From the NCBI RefSeq assembly GCF_000373365.1, contig NZ_KB891213.1, positions 166-64,165 of the forward strand: DNA of 64,000 bases, in the 5' to 3' direction. This stretch comes from Parafrankia discariae. GTDB lineage: Bacteria; Actinomycetota; Actinomycetes; Frankiales; Frankiaceae. Below are positions 50,173-58,559 of the stretch, piece by piece. The notes under the pieces are model-generated. The model made no database searches and was not told the origin of the DNA. It was given only the letters and a program-made list of their open reading frames with translations. Position numbers and translations under genes: made by a program. Every line of letters begins with the position of its first letter. The first letter of the stretch is position 1.

Positions 50173-51216
50173 TCAGGCCGACGAGCGGATCACCAGCTCC
50201 GTCGGCAGGATCACCGACGCCGCCGGACCGGTCGGATCGGCGATGCGCCGCAGGAGCTGGTGCACCATCTCCGCGCCGAGCCGTTCCACCGGCTGGCGGA
50301 CGGTCGTCAGCGGCGGGTCCGCGTACGCGGCCGGCGCCGCGTCGTCGAAGCCGATGACGGCGACGTCGTCGGGAACCCGCCGCCCGGCGGCCCGCAGCGC
50401 GCGCAGCACGCCGAGGGCCATCAGGTCGGAGGCGGCGAACACAGCGTCGATCGTCGGGTGTTCGGCCAGCAGCCGGGCGGTCGCCGCCTGGCCGCTGGCC
50501 TCGGTGAAGTCACCGGTCTCGACCCGGGCGGCCGCGGCCGGCAGACCCGCGTCCCGGGCCGCCCGCGCGTAGCCGGCCAGCCGGTCGACGCCCACGCTCA
50601 TGTCCACCGGCCCGGCGACGGTCGCCAGCTCGCGGCGGCCCGCCCCGACGAGATGGCGCACGGCCTGCCGGGCGCCACCCACGTTGTCGGCGTCGACCGA
50701 GTCGACCGACTCGACCGCGTCGCCGGTGAGCAGCCGTCCCGCCATCACCAGCGGGACGCCGGCCCGCGAGACCGACATCGGCATGATGTCGTCCCCGTGC
50801 AGGGAGATCAGGAGGACGCCGTCGACGTGGCCGTTGCCGACGTAGCGCAGCGCCCGGTCGCGCTGGCGGTCACCCTGCACCTGCAACAGGACGAGCTGGA
50901 GCTGGGTGTCGCTCAGCGCCTGGTTCACCCCGCGCAGCACGCTGGCGAAGAACGGGTCGGCGAACACCGTGTCGGGCCGCTCGTGCACGATCAGCACGAT
51001 CGTGTCCGTCCGCCGGGTCACCAGGCTGCGGGCGGCCTGGTTCGGCACGTAGCCGAGCTCGGCGATCGCCCGGGTGACCGCCGCGTGCGCCGCAGGGGAG
51101 ACCCGCAGCGATCCGTTCACCACCCGGGAGACCGTCGCCCGCGACACCCCGGCCAGCTCGGCGACGGCCTCCAACGTCGGTGCCTGGCGGGTCCGGGCCG
51201 GTGGCTCCGGCGTCAT
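50173..51216 (-). CDS. LacI-family repressor of the beta-glucoside locus (CebR-like)
   Basis: A 347-residue LacI-type regulator. The N-terminal helix-turn-helix and hinge read PTLEAVAELAGVSRATVSRVVNG, LRVSPAAHAAVTRAIAELGYVPNQAARSL; the sugar-binding domain follows (DTIVLIVHERPD, AVFAASDLMALGVLRALRAAGRRVPDDVAVIGFDD). The ATG at 51216 overlaps the GH1 stop as ATGA, so it is the last gene of the transport/hydrolase operon. It most likely binds the inverted repeat TGTGAGCGCTCTCA at 55870 and is released by cellobiose or a related sugar, as CebR is in Streptomyces. The frame is open to 51372, but the upstream part lies in the GH1 gene. Confidence 0.9.
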   Translation of the reverse strand: MTPEPPARTRQAPTLEAVAELAGVSRATVSRVVNGSLRVSPAAHAAVTRAIAELGYVPNQAARSLVTRRTDTIVLIVHERPDTVFADPFFASVLRGVNQALSDTQLQLVLLQVQGDRQRDRALRYVGNGHVDGVLLISLHGDDIMPMSVSRAGVPLVMAGRLLTGDAVESVDSVDADNVGGARQAVRHLVGAGRRELATVAGPVDMSVGVDRLAGYARAARDAGLPAAAARVETGDFTEASGQAATARLLAEHPTIDAVFAASDLMALGVLRALRAAGRRVPDDVAVIGFDDAAPAAYADPPLTTVRQPVERLGAEMVHQLLRRIADPTGPAASVILPTELVIRSSA

Positions 51217-52697
51217 CGCTCCCCGTTCGCCGCGCGGTGCTCCCGGATCAGCCGCGAGTACCACAACCCGCTGGACTTCGGCGTGCGCACCAGGGTCTCG
51301 AAGTCGACGTGCACGATGCCGAACCTCATCCGGTACCCCTCGGCCCACTCGAAGTTGTCCAGCAACGACCACACGAAGTATCCCCGAACGTCGACCCCGT
51401 CCTGGGCCGCCTGCCGGACGGCGTCGAGGTGACCCGCCAGGTAGCGGACCCGCAGCGGGTCGTGCACCGTCCCGTCCGGGGAAACCTCGTCGTCGTAGGC
51501 CGCGCCGTTCTCGTGGATGTGGAACGGGACCCCGGGGTAGTCCGCGCCGAGCCGGCGCAGCAGGGCCAGGAAGCTGCGTGGCCGCACCGGCCAGCCCAGC
51601 GCCGTCACGTCCTCGCTCGTGGGCACCCGGGTGACGTTCTCCGCGCCGGCGAACGGGGTCGGTTTCGGCGACGGGTCCGGCCCCGGCGCGACGATGTGCG
51701 GCGCGTAGTAGTTCACCCCGATCCAGTCCACCGGCTGCGAGATCACGGCGAGGTCACCGTCGTGGACGGGCAGCTCGGCGCCGGCCCGGGCGAAGTCGGC
51801 GATCACATCGGACGGGTACGTACCGCGCAGGACGGGATCGAGCCAGAGCCGGATCTGCTGCCCGTCGACGAGCCGCACGGCGTCGTCGGCCCCGGCGGTG
51901 CTCGCCCCGTCGGTGTCCGGCGGCGGCTCCGCCGGGATCAGGTTGAGGGTGATGCCGACGTCCGCCGCGCCGTGCCCACGCAGCACGGCGGCGCCGAGGC
52001 CGTGGGCCAGCAGCAGGTGGTGGACGGCCCGCACGGCGGCCCCGGCGTCCCGCACCCCGGGGGCGTGCCGCCCGGTCAGGTACCCCTCGAAGGCCGAGCA
52101 CCAGGGCTCGTTCAGGGTCGACCAGTGCCGGACCCGGTCGCCGAGCGCGCCGGCGACCCGCTCGGCGTAGTCGGCGAAGCGCAGCGCCGTGTCGCGGTTC
52201 GGCCAGCCGCCGGCGTCCTGCAGCGGCTGCGGCAGATCCCAGTGGTAGAGCGTCACCCACGGGTCGATCCCGGCGGTGAGGAGCTCGTCGACGAGCCGGT
52301 CGTAGAACGCCAGCCCCTCGGGGTTCACCGCCCCCGACCCGGTCGGGACGATCCTCGGCCAGGCGATCGAGAACCGGTACGCGCCCAGGCCGAGGCCGGC
52401 CATGAGCGCGACGTCCTCGCGGTAGCGGTGCAGGTGGTCGACGGCGACGTCGCCGTTCTCGCCGTTCGCGGTCATGCCAGGGGTGCGGGCGAAGACGTCC
52501 CAGATCGACGGCCCGCGGCCGCCCTCCCGGGCGCCGCCCTCGATCTGGTAGGCGGAGGTGGCGGCACCCCACACGAATCCGGCGGGCAGGCCGGTGGCGA
52601 TCCGAGCCGCGAGCTCGTCGGCTCCCGGCGCCGCTGTCGTCGCTGACGCAGCCGGCGCCGCTGTCGGGTCCGTCGTCGGGACGGGGCTGGTAGTCAA
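51213..52697 (-). CDS. GH1 beta-glucosidase (BglC-like)
   Basis: A 494-residue family-1 glycoside hydrolase. FVWGAATSAYQIEGGAREGGRG is the GH1 N-terminal signature, STLNEPWCSAF holds the acid/base Glu, and FHIHENGAAYDD the nucleophile Glu; the usual Thr of TENG is His here. GYFVWSLLDNFEWAEGY completes the active site. No signal peptide, so it cleaves imported beta-glucosides such as cellobiose in the cytoplasm. The start is a TTG at 52697 that overlaps the upstream permease stop (TTGA). It is translationally linked to both neighbours. Confidence 0.93.
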   Translation of the reverse strand: MTTSPVPTTDPTAAPAASATTAAPGADELAARIATGLPAGFVWGAATSAYQIEGGAREGGRGPSIWDVFARTPGMTANGENGDVAVDHLHRYREDVALMAGLGLGAYRFSIAWPRIVPTGSGAVNPEGLAFYDRLVDELLTAGIDPWVTLYHWDLPQPLQDAGGWPNRDTALRFADYAERVAGALGDRVRHWSTLNEPWCSAFEGYLTGRHAPGVRDAGAAVRAVHHLLLAHGLGAAVLRGHGAADVGITLNLIPAEPPPDTDGASTAGADDAVRLVDGQQIRLWLDPVLRGTYPSDVIADFARAGAELPVHDGDLAVISQPVDWIGVNYYAPHIVAPGPDPSPKPTPFAGAENVTRVPTSEDVTALGWPVRPRSFLALLRRLGADYPGVPFHIHENGAAYDDEVSPDGTVHDPLRVRYLAGHLDAVRQAAQDGVDVRGYFVWSLLDNFEWAEGYRMRFGIVHVDFETLVRTPKSSGLWYSRLIREHRAANGER

Positions 52698-53533
52698 CCT
52701 TTCACCGCGCCTTCCATGATTCCGCTGATGATCTGGCGGCCGAACAGGGCGAATACGACGAGGACGGGGAGCGTGCCGAGCGCGGTGCCGGCGAGGACGA
52801 GGGTGTTGTCCCGGTAGTGGCCCGCGGCCAGCGTGCTGAGGGCCACCTGGACGGTCGGGTTCTCCGAGTTCAGGACGATCAGCGGCCACATGAAGTCGTT
52901 CCAGGCCTGCATGAACGTGAGCAGGCCGAGCACGGCCAGGCCGGGGCGCAGCGCCGGCAGCGCGACGTGCCAGTAGAGCCGCAGCGTGCCGCAGCCGTCC
53001 ATCCGCCCGGCGTCGAGCAGCTCGTCCGGCACGGCCTGGAGGACGTTCTGCCGCATGAACACGACGCCGAACGCGGTCACCGCGGTCGGCAGGATCACCG
53101 CGACGAGATGGTTCGCCCAGCCGAACTCCTGCATCTCCAGGTAGAGCGGGATGATCCCGAGCTGCATCGGGACCATCATCGTGGCGATCACGGTGAGCAG
53201 CAGCGCGCCGTGGCCGCGGAAGGTCAGCTTCGCGAACGCGAAACCGGCCGCCGAGCAGAACAGCAGCGTGCTGGCGGTGATCGACCCCGCGACGACGAGG
53301 GAGTTCAGCAGGGCCTTGCCGAAGTTCACCGTGTCGAACACCCGGGCGGCGTTCTCGAAGAAGTGCCCGCCGGGAAGGAAGGGTGGAGGCAGCTGCCCGA
53401 CGGCGTCGTTCGTCCGGGACGGGATCATGAACGTCCAGTACACCGGGAACGCGGAGACGATCAGGGCCAGGAACAGGAACGGATAGCGCAGCGGGCCGGA
53501 ACGTTCGCCCGGGGCGCGGGAGAAGGCGGTCAC
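52694..53533 (-). CDS. Sugar ABC transporter permease, MalG/CebG-like
   Basis: A 279-residue permease with six membrane segments. The EAA loop that contacts the ATPase is DELLDAGRMDGCGTLRLYWHVALPALRPGL. MMVPMQLGIIPLYLEM and the C-terminal QIISGIMEGAVKG are typical of MalG-type carbohydrate permeases. The GTG start at 53533 has GGAGGG five bases upstream and overlaps the preceding stop as GTGA. It pairs with the permease at 53530. Confidence 0.93.
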   Translation of the reverse strand: MTAFSRAPGERSGPLRYPFLFLALIVSAFPVYWTFMIPSRTNDAVGQLPPPFLPGGHFFENAARVFDTVNFGKALLNSLVVAGSITASTLLFCSAAGFAFAKLTFRGHGALLLTVIATMMVPMQLGIIPLYLEMQEFGWANHLVAVILPTAVTAFGVVFMRQNVLQAVPDELLDAGRMDGCGTLRLYWHVALPALRPGLAVLGLLTFMQAWNDFMWPLIVLNSENPTVQVALSTLAAGHYRDNTLVLAGTALGTLPVLVVFALFGRQIISGIMEGAVKG

Positions 53534-54534
53534 CGGGACCCTCCTCTCAGCCGGGCGCCGCCGCGGGTGACGAGATAGGCGAGCGCGGCGAACACCACGG
53601 TCACCAGGAACATCACCCAGGCGATGGCGGAGCCGTAGCCGAAGTTGTGCAGTCGGAAGCTCTCCTCGTAGAGCAGGAGGGCCAGGGTCTGGAACTGGTG
53701 GCCGTTGCCGCCGGAGACGCTGCCGGGTGAGGTGTCGAACAGCAGCGGCTCGGTGAACAGCTGGATCTGGCCGATGACGGAGACCAGCGCGGTGAAGGCG
53801 ATGGTCGGCCGCAGCGCGGGCAGTGTGATGTGCCAGAGCTGCCGCCAGGTACCGGCGCCGTCCATGGCCGCGGCCTCGAAGTGCTCCTTCGGGATCGCCT
53901 GCATCGCGGCCAGGTAGATGAGCGCGTTGTAGCCGGTCCACCGCCAGATGACCATCGACGAGATGGCGATCTTCGACGTCCACTCGCCGGCCTGCCAGTT
54001 GATCGGGTCCAGCCCGACCTCGCCGAGCAGCCAGCTGACGAGGCCGAACTGACGGCCGAAGATCTGGCTGAACACGATCGTCACCGCGACGATGGACGTG
54101 ATGTTGGGTAGCAGCACGCCCATCCGGAACAGGGTCCGCCCGCGCAGCCTGGCGTTCAGGACGTGCGCCAGGATCAGCGCCAGCACCAGCTGGGGAACCG
54201 ACGACATCGCCATCAGCAGGAAGGTGTTGCGGACCGCCTTCCAGAAGAAGTCGTCGGAGAGCAGGTCGGTGTAGTTCCGCAGCCCGACGAACCGTTCGTC
54301 GCCCGGGTGGAGCATGTCCCGGTCGGTGAGCGAGATCCAGGCGGTGTACAGCATCGGGAAGAGGCCGAAGGCCGCGAAGATCGCGAAGAACGGCGCGATG
54401 AGCCCGTAGGGAACCGCCGCGCCCGCCACCCGCCGCAGCACGGAGCGTGTGGCGCGTGGGATGTGGTCGCCCCCCGGCGTCCGCCGCCGGGGTGGGGCGG
54501 GGTCGGCCGCGGGCGCCGGGGTTGCGATGGTCAT
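53530..54534 (-). CDS. Sugar ABC transporter permease, MalF/CebF-like
   Basis: A 334-residue permease with a Pro/Arg-rich N-terminal tail and six membrane helices (YGLIAPFFAIFAAFGLFPMLYTAWISL and others). The EAA loop is EHFEAAAMDGAGTWRQLWHITLPALRPT. It forms the heterodimer with the MalG-like permease encoded immediately downstream. It starts 25 bp after the binding-protein gene. Confidence 0.93.
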   Translation of the reverse strand: MTIATPAPAADPAPPRRRTPGGDHIPRATRSVLRRVAGAAVPYGLIAPFFAIFAAFGLFPMLYTAWISLTDRDMLHPGDERFVGLRNYTDLLSDDFFWKAVRNTFLLMAMSSVPQLVLALILAHVLNARLRGRTLFRMGVLLPNITSIVAVTIVFSQIFGRQFGLVSWLLGEVGLDPINWQAGEWTSKIAISSMVIWRWTGYNALIYLAAMQAIPKEHFEAAAMDGAGTWRQLWHITLPALRPTIAFTALVSVIGQIQLFTEPLLFDTSPGSVSGGNGHQFQTLALLLYEESFRLHNFGYGSAIAWVMFLVTVVFAALAYLVTRGGARLRGGSR

Positions 54535-54559
54535 CGTCGGATCTCCCTCCTACCCGCGC

Positions 54560-55828
54560 TCAGCGGGCCGCGCGTTCCGCTTCGTCGACCGATTCCCGGA
54601 ACGCGACGTCAGGGGCCTGGTGCTCCTGCTCGATGCGCTGGATCCCGTGTTCCATCGCCTGTCGCACGGCGCCGTGCTTCGGGCCCTGGTACTGCGGCGC
54701 CAGCTTGATCGCCGACTCGCCGAAGATCCGGCCGGTGGGGGCGTCGTCGAAGAACGGGTTGGTGAACGACTGCACCGCGGGATCCTTGATCGCTCCGAGG
54801 CTGGACGGGAAGTTGCCCGTCTCGGTGAAGATGCGGATCTGCTGTTTCGGGGCGGTCAGGAACGAGACCAGCTCGTAGGCCAGCTCCTGGTGGTCGCTCT
54901 GCGCCGGGATGGTCAGCCAGGAGCCGCCCCAGTTGCCGCTCCCGCCCGGGATCGCGGCGATGTTCCACTTCCCGGCCGTGTCCGGCGCGTTCTCCTTGAT
55001 GTAGCCCTGCATCCAGGCCGGGCAGGTGATGGTCGCGAAGGTGCCCTCCTTCATCGCGGTCACCCATTCGTCCTCGAACGCGACCAGGCCGGCGGACTGG
55101 CCGTCCGCGATGGCCCGCGCGGTGGAGTCGAAGGCGGCCTTGATCTTCGGATTCGAACCGACGATCACGTTCGACGTTCCGGTGGCGTAGTAGCTCTCGT
55201 CGAACTGGAAGACCTGCGCGTTGTAGATGTTGGTGCCGGCGTCGAAGAACTTCGGGCCGGTGTTCTTCGCGGTGAACGCGCGCCCGGTCTCGAAGTAGTC
55301 GTCCCAGCTCGGCCAGAGCGCGCTGACCGCGGCCGGGTCGGTCGGCAGCCCGGCGGCGGCGAACAGGTCGGTGCGGTAGCACATCGCGAGCCCGCCGACG
55401 TCGGTGCCCAGGCCGATCTGGGTCTTCCCGTCGGCCGACAGCGAGGAGGCCCACTTGAACTCGGGATAGTCCTGCTCGCGGTCGCCCGCTCCGTGGTCGA
55501 GCAGGTTGACGAACTGCTCCGGAGCGGCCTTCAGCTGTGCGATGAAGCCTTCGTCGACCGCCTCGACGTCGGCGGCTCCGGAGCCGGCCGCGAGGTGGTT
55601 GACCAGGTTGTTGTGGTGGTCGTTGTACTCGCTGACGGTCTCGACGATCTCGACGCCGGGATGGCTCGCCTCGAACTCTCGGTACAGGTCGGTGTAGCCG
55701 AAGACGCCGAACGTGTTGATGGTGAGCTTGGTCTTCCCCCCGTCGTCGCCGCAGGCGCTGGTCAGTAACGCCATGGCCAGGACGGCCGTCCCGGCCATGG
55801 CCGCGTGGCGACCTCGTCGTGCCCTCAT
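54560..55828 (-). CDS. Sugar-binding lipoprotein of the beta-glucoside ABC transporter
   Basis: A 422-residue extracellular binding protein. The signal peptide ends in a lipobox, LLTSAC, so the mature protein is lipid-anchored at Cys26. The rest is a solute-binding fold for carbohydrates: KLTINTFGVFGYTDLYREFEASHPGVEI at the start of lobe one, GDYW-type hinge residues in TITCPAWMQGYI, and GNWGGSWLTIP. First gene of the operon; a GGAGGG lies five bases before the ATG, and a LacI-type operator is 42 bp upstream. Cellobiose or another beta-glucoside is the likely ligand because of the adjacent GH1 gene. Confidence 0.92.
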   Translation of the reverse strand: MRARRGRHAAMAGTAVLAMALLTSACGDDGGKTKLTINTFGVFGYTDLYREFEASHPGVEIVETVSEYNDHHNNLVNHLAAGSGAADVEAVDEGFIAQLKAAPEQFVNLLDHGAGDREQDYPEFKWASSLSADGKTQIGLGTDVGGLAMCYRTDLFAAAGLPTDPAAVSALWPSWDDYFETGRAFTAKNTGPKFFDAGTNIYNAQVFQFDESYYATGTSNVIVGSNPKIKAAFDSTARAIADGQSAGLVAFEDEWVTAMKEGTFATITCPAWMQGYIKENAPDTAGKWNIAAIPGGSGNWGGSWLTIPAQSDHQELAYELVSFLTAPKQQIRIFTETGNFPSSLGAIKDPAVQSFTNPFFDDAPTGRIFGESAIKLAPQYQGPKHGAVRQAMEHGIQRIEQEHQAPDVAFRESVDEAERAAR

Positions 55829-56210
55829 GAAGCCCTCCCTCTGGCTTCACACCCACCGCGCTGATCGCGTGTGAGCGCTCTCATGGCTTCGAAACTGTGA
55901 ACGGACATGACGGGACTGTCAAGGTCTGATGACCCTCGGATAAATGGACTCCGGAGAGTGTTCATGTAATACCGGAAAGGAGTCGAATCCGTTCGGGACG
56001 AAGGTCTGGACGGTCGGCGCGGATCATGCGAATCTGGCCGGACGGCGCCAGGACGCGGGCCTCGGGAACTCCCTCTCCCGAACGTCCGCCACGGCCGGTC
56101 GGGCGCCACACACACCGCCGTCCCACGCGTCCGGAAATCCGTGTCCGGAATTCCGCGCGCCGGGGCGGTCGACCCGTCCGGCACAGGTGCCGCAGGGAAG
56201 AGGGAGCCCC
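55829..56210. other. Divergent control region of the beta-glucoside locus
   Basis: A 382-bp non-coding region between the binding-protein operon (minus) and the ATPase gene (plus). It contains a consensus TTGACA on the minus strand (55917-55922) and the LacI-type inverted repeat at 55870-55883. I saw no matching second operator close to the ATPase start at 56211. Confidence 0.6.
55870..55883. promoter_or_regulatory. LacI-family operator (CebR-like box)
   Basis: TGTGAGCGCTCTCA, a 14-bp inverted repeat centred on GCGC with one mismatch. It matches the form of LacI-family operators such as the CebR box (TGGGAGCGCTCCCA). It sits about 35-48 bases downstream of the TTGACA on the minus strand, near the expected transcription start. 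Confidence 0.75.
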
Positions 56211-57440
56211 ATGTCCACGATCGAGTTCCGCGACGTCACGCTCAGCTACGACGCCCGGCCGACACCGGATGCCCGGCCGATACTCGACAACCTCAGCCTC
56301 GTGATCGGGGACGGCGAGTTCCTCGTCCTCGTCGGTCCCTCCGGCAGCGGCAAGACGACCGCGCTGCGGATCGTCGCCGGCCTGCTCGCGCCCACCGCCG
56401 GCCAGGTCCTCGTCGGCGGCCGGGACGTCACCCAGGTGGCGCCGGCCGACCGCGACCTCGCCATGGTCTTCCAGAGCTATGCCCTGTACCCGCACATGAC
56501 GGTGCGTCGCAACATGGAGTTCGGCCTCAGGCTCGCCGGAATCGATCGGCGGGAACGCGACACCAGGGTGGCCGCCGCGGCCGAGACACTCGGCCTGACC
56601 GAGCTCCTCGACCGGCGGCCGCGGGCCCTGTCCGGCGGCCAGCGCCAGCGGGTCGCGATGGGGCGCGCGCTCGTCCGCCAGCCGCGGGCGTTCCTGATGG
56701 ACGAGCCGCTGTCGAACCTGGACGCGAAACTGCGGGTGCGGGTCCGCGCGGAGATCGCCCGCATCCAGCGCTCACTGGGCACCACCACGCTCTACGTGAC
56801 CCACGACCAGACCGAGGCGATGACGATGGCCGACCGGGTCGCCGTCCTGCACGACGGACGGCTGCAGCAGGTCGGCACGCCCGACGACCTGTTCAACCGC
56901 CCGGCGAACGTCTTCGTCGCCGCGTTCATCGGCAGCCCGCCGGCCAACCTCGTCCCCGGCCGCCTGGTCGCGCAGGACGACGCCGTCACCCTGCGGGTCG
57001 GCGACCAGACCCTCACGCTGCCGCCCGACCTGACAGCCTCACTGACCCTCCCGAACAGTGCCGAGGTGATCGTCGGTGTCCGCCCCCACGACGTCGAGAC
57101 TGAACCGCCGCCGGACCCGGCCCTGATAATCGACATCGACATCGACCTGGTGGAGCGGCTGGGAACCGAGACACTCGCCCACGGTCAGATGACTGCGGGC
57201 ATACTCACCGGTGCCGCCGCCCGGGCGGCGAGCCTGCTGACGGCCACCGACGACGAGCCTTCCGGGGCGGCACCCGGGGTGGACGCGGACAGGAAGACGT
57301 TCACAGCCGCGCTGAACCCACGTACCGATGTCACTGTCCGTGGGAGGTTGCGACTTTACGTTGAAGTCGAGCGACTGCACTTGTTCGACGCCGAGACCGG
57401 CGCGACTCTGGCCACACCCCGCAGTCTCGCCATCGCCTGA
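56211..57440 (+). CDS. Sugar ABC transporter ATPase (MsiK/UgpC-like)
   Basis: A 409-residue ATPase of the MalK/UgpC type. Walker A is VGPSGSGKTTALRI, the signature LSGGQRQRVAMGRAL, Walker B AFLMDEPLSNLDAKLR and the switch His THDQTEAMTMADR. The C-terminal OB-fold regulatory domain is present (PANLVPGRLVAQDD, VIVGVRPHDVET) and carries an insertion of about 40 residues. Streptomyces supply many sugar importers with one shared MsiK; here the ATPase is divergent from the permease genes and is probably dedicated to them. The ATG at 56211 follows AGGGAG by four bases. Confidence 0.93.
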   Translation: MSTIEFRDVTLSYDARPTPDARPILDNLSLVIGDGEFLVLVGPSGSGKTTALRIVAGLLAPTAGQVLVGGRDVTQVAPADRDLAMVFQSYALYPHMTVRRNMEFGLRLAGIDRRERDTRVAAAAETLGLTELLDRRPRALSGGQRQRVAMGRALVRQPRAFLMDEPLSNLDAKLRVRVRAEIARIQRSLGTTTLYVTHDQTEAMTMADRVAVLHDGRLQQVGTPDDLFNRPANVFVAAFIGSPPANLVPGRLVAQDDAVTLRVGDQTLTLPPDLTASLTLPNSAEVIVGVRPHDVETEPPPDPALIIDIDIDLVERLGTETLAHGQMTAGILTGAAARAASLLTATDDEPSGAAPGVDADRKTFTAALNPRTDVTVRGRLRLYVEVERLHLFDAETGATLATPRSLAIA

Positions 57441-57496
57441 CTCCGGGAGAGATCCCGCGAAGTGGACGGGCTGTGCGCCCTGCGGCGTCGACCGGG

Positions 57497-58462
57497 TCAG
57501 TGCCGGTGGTCCGGGGCGGTCGCCTCGGGGTGGGCGCGGAGCCAGGCGATGTTGGCCCGGCTCTCGTCGTCGACCGGGGTGTAGATGACCAGCCGGGTGC
57601 CGGGCAGGGCCGAGAGATCCAGGTTCGTGCTGCGGGTCGCGATGTCCCCGACCGCCGGATAGTGGAAGACCTTGTCGCAGGGCCGCGGCGGGGCCACGTC
57701 ATGGGTGGCCCACAGCCGGGCGAACTCGGGGCTCGCCGCGCACAGCCGCTGGACGAACTCCTGCCAGCTCGGGTCGTCCATGTGCTGGCTGTAGCGGTAC
57801 CGGAAGATCGCGACGTGCTCGGGTGCCTGCTCGTCCAGGTTCACCAGCGGGTTGCAGCAGCGCGGGGTGGTGAATGTGAACCAGACGGAGTTCCGCTCGG
57901 CGGCGGGGGCGTTCACGAGGAGCGGGAAGAGCGCGCAGTAGGCCGCGTTCCAGCTCAGCAGGTCGGAGCGTGCGTTGACCACGCAGGCGGGCAGCGGGTC
58001 GAGGCTGTCGAGGATGGTGCGCATGTCCCGTGGCAGGGAGAGGGCCTCGTCGGTGGCGGGCTGTGGCCCCGGCGTCTCCGCCAGTCGGTAGAGGTGCTCG
58101 CGCTCGGCGACTTCGAGCCGCAGGGTGCGCGCCACCGCGTCCAGCACCTGCGGGCTGGCGTTGATGGGGCGCCCCTGTTCGAGCCAGGTGTACCAGGTGA
58201 CGCCCACGCCCGCGAGCTGGGCGACCTCCTCCCGGCGCAGCCCCGGCGTGCGGCGGCGGGGCCCGGGCGGCATGCCGACCTCGTCGGGGGTGATGCGCTC
58301 GCGCCGGCTGCGCAGGAACGAGGCGAGCTCCGGCCGGCGCCGCCCGTCCCGCGGCCCGGCCGCCGTTCGTGGGCCGGCCGCCGGCGAGCCCGCCGGCGCC
58401 GGGCGCAGGTCACGGACCGTCGCGGCCGGAAGGGCCTGGGGCTGCGTCAGCGTCACGTCCAC
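57497..58462 (-). CDS. XRE-family regulator with MmyB-type ligand-binding domain, next to an MFS exporter
   Basis: A 321-residue regulator of the same family as the one at 34985. RRTPGLRREEVAQLAGVGVTWYTWLEQG is the helix-turn-helix and the MmyB-like domain follows (RTILDSLDPLPACVVNARSDLLSWNAAYCALF). A ~45-residue extra N-terminus is low in conservation, so the GTG at 58462 may be too early. It is divergent from the exporter gene, across a 97-bp region with two 10-bp direct repeats, and likely represses it. Confidence 0.88.
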   Translation of the reverse strand: MDVTLTQPQALPAATVRDLRPAPAGSPAAGPRTAAGPRDGRRRPELASFLRSRRERITPDEVGMPPGPRRRTPGLRREEVAQLAGVGVTWYTWLEQGRPINASPQVLDAVARTLRLEVAEREHLYRLAETPGPQPATDEALSLPRDMRTILDSLDPLPACVVNARSDLLSWNAAYCALFPLLVNAPAAERNSVWFTFTTPRCCNPLVNLDEQAPEHVAIFRYRYSQHMDDPSWQEFVQRLCAASPEFARLWATHDVAPPRPCDKVFHYPAVGDIATRSTNLDLSALPGTRLVIYTPVDDESRANIAWLRAHPEATAPDHRH

Positions 58463-58503
58463 CAGCTTGTCCGCTGCGCGGCGCCGGTGCCAGGTGCTGC
58501 CAG

Positions 58504-58536
58504 TACCAGTATCGACAGGCTCTTGTTACCAGTATC
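58504..58536. promoter_or_regulatory. Direct repeats between regulator and exporter genes
   Basis: TACCAGTATC occurs twice, at 58504-58513 and 58527-58536, 23 bases apart, between the divergent regulator and MFS gene. A plausible operator for the XRE regulator. Confidence 0.45.
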
Positions 58537-58559
58537 CGGGCCGCCCCATGCTGAGGCTC

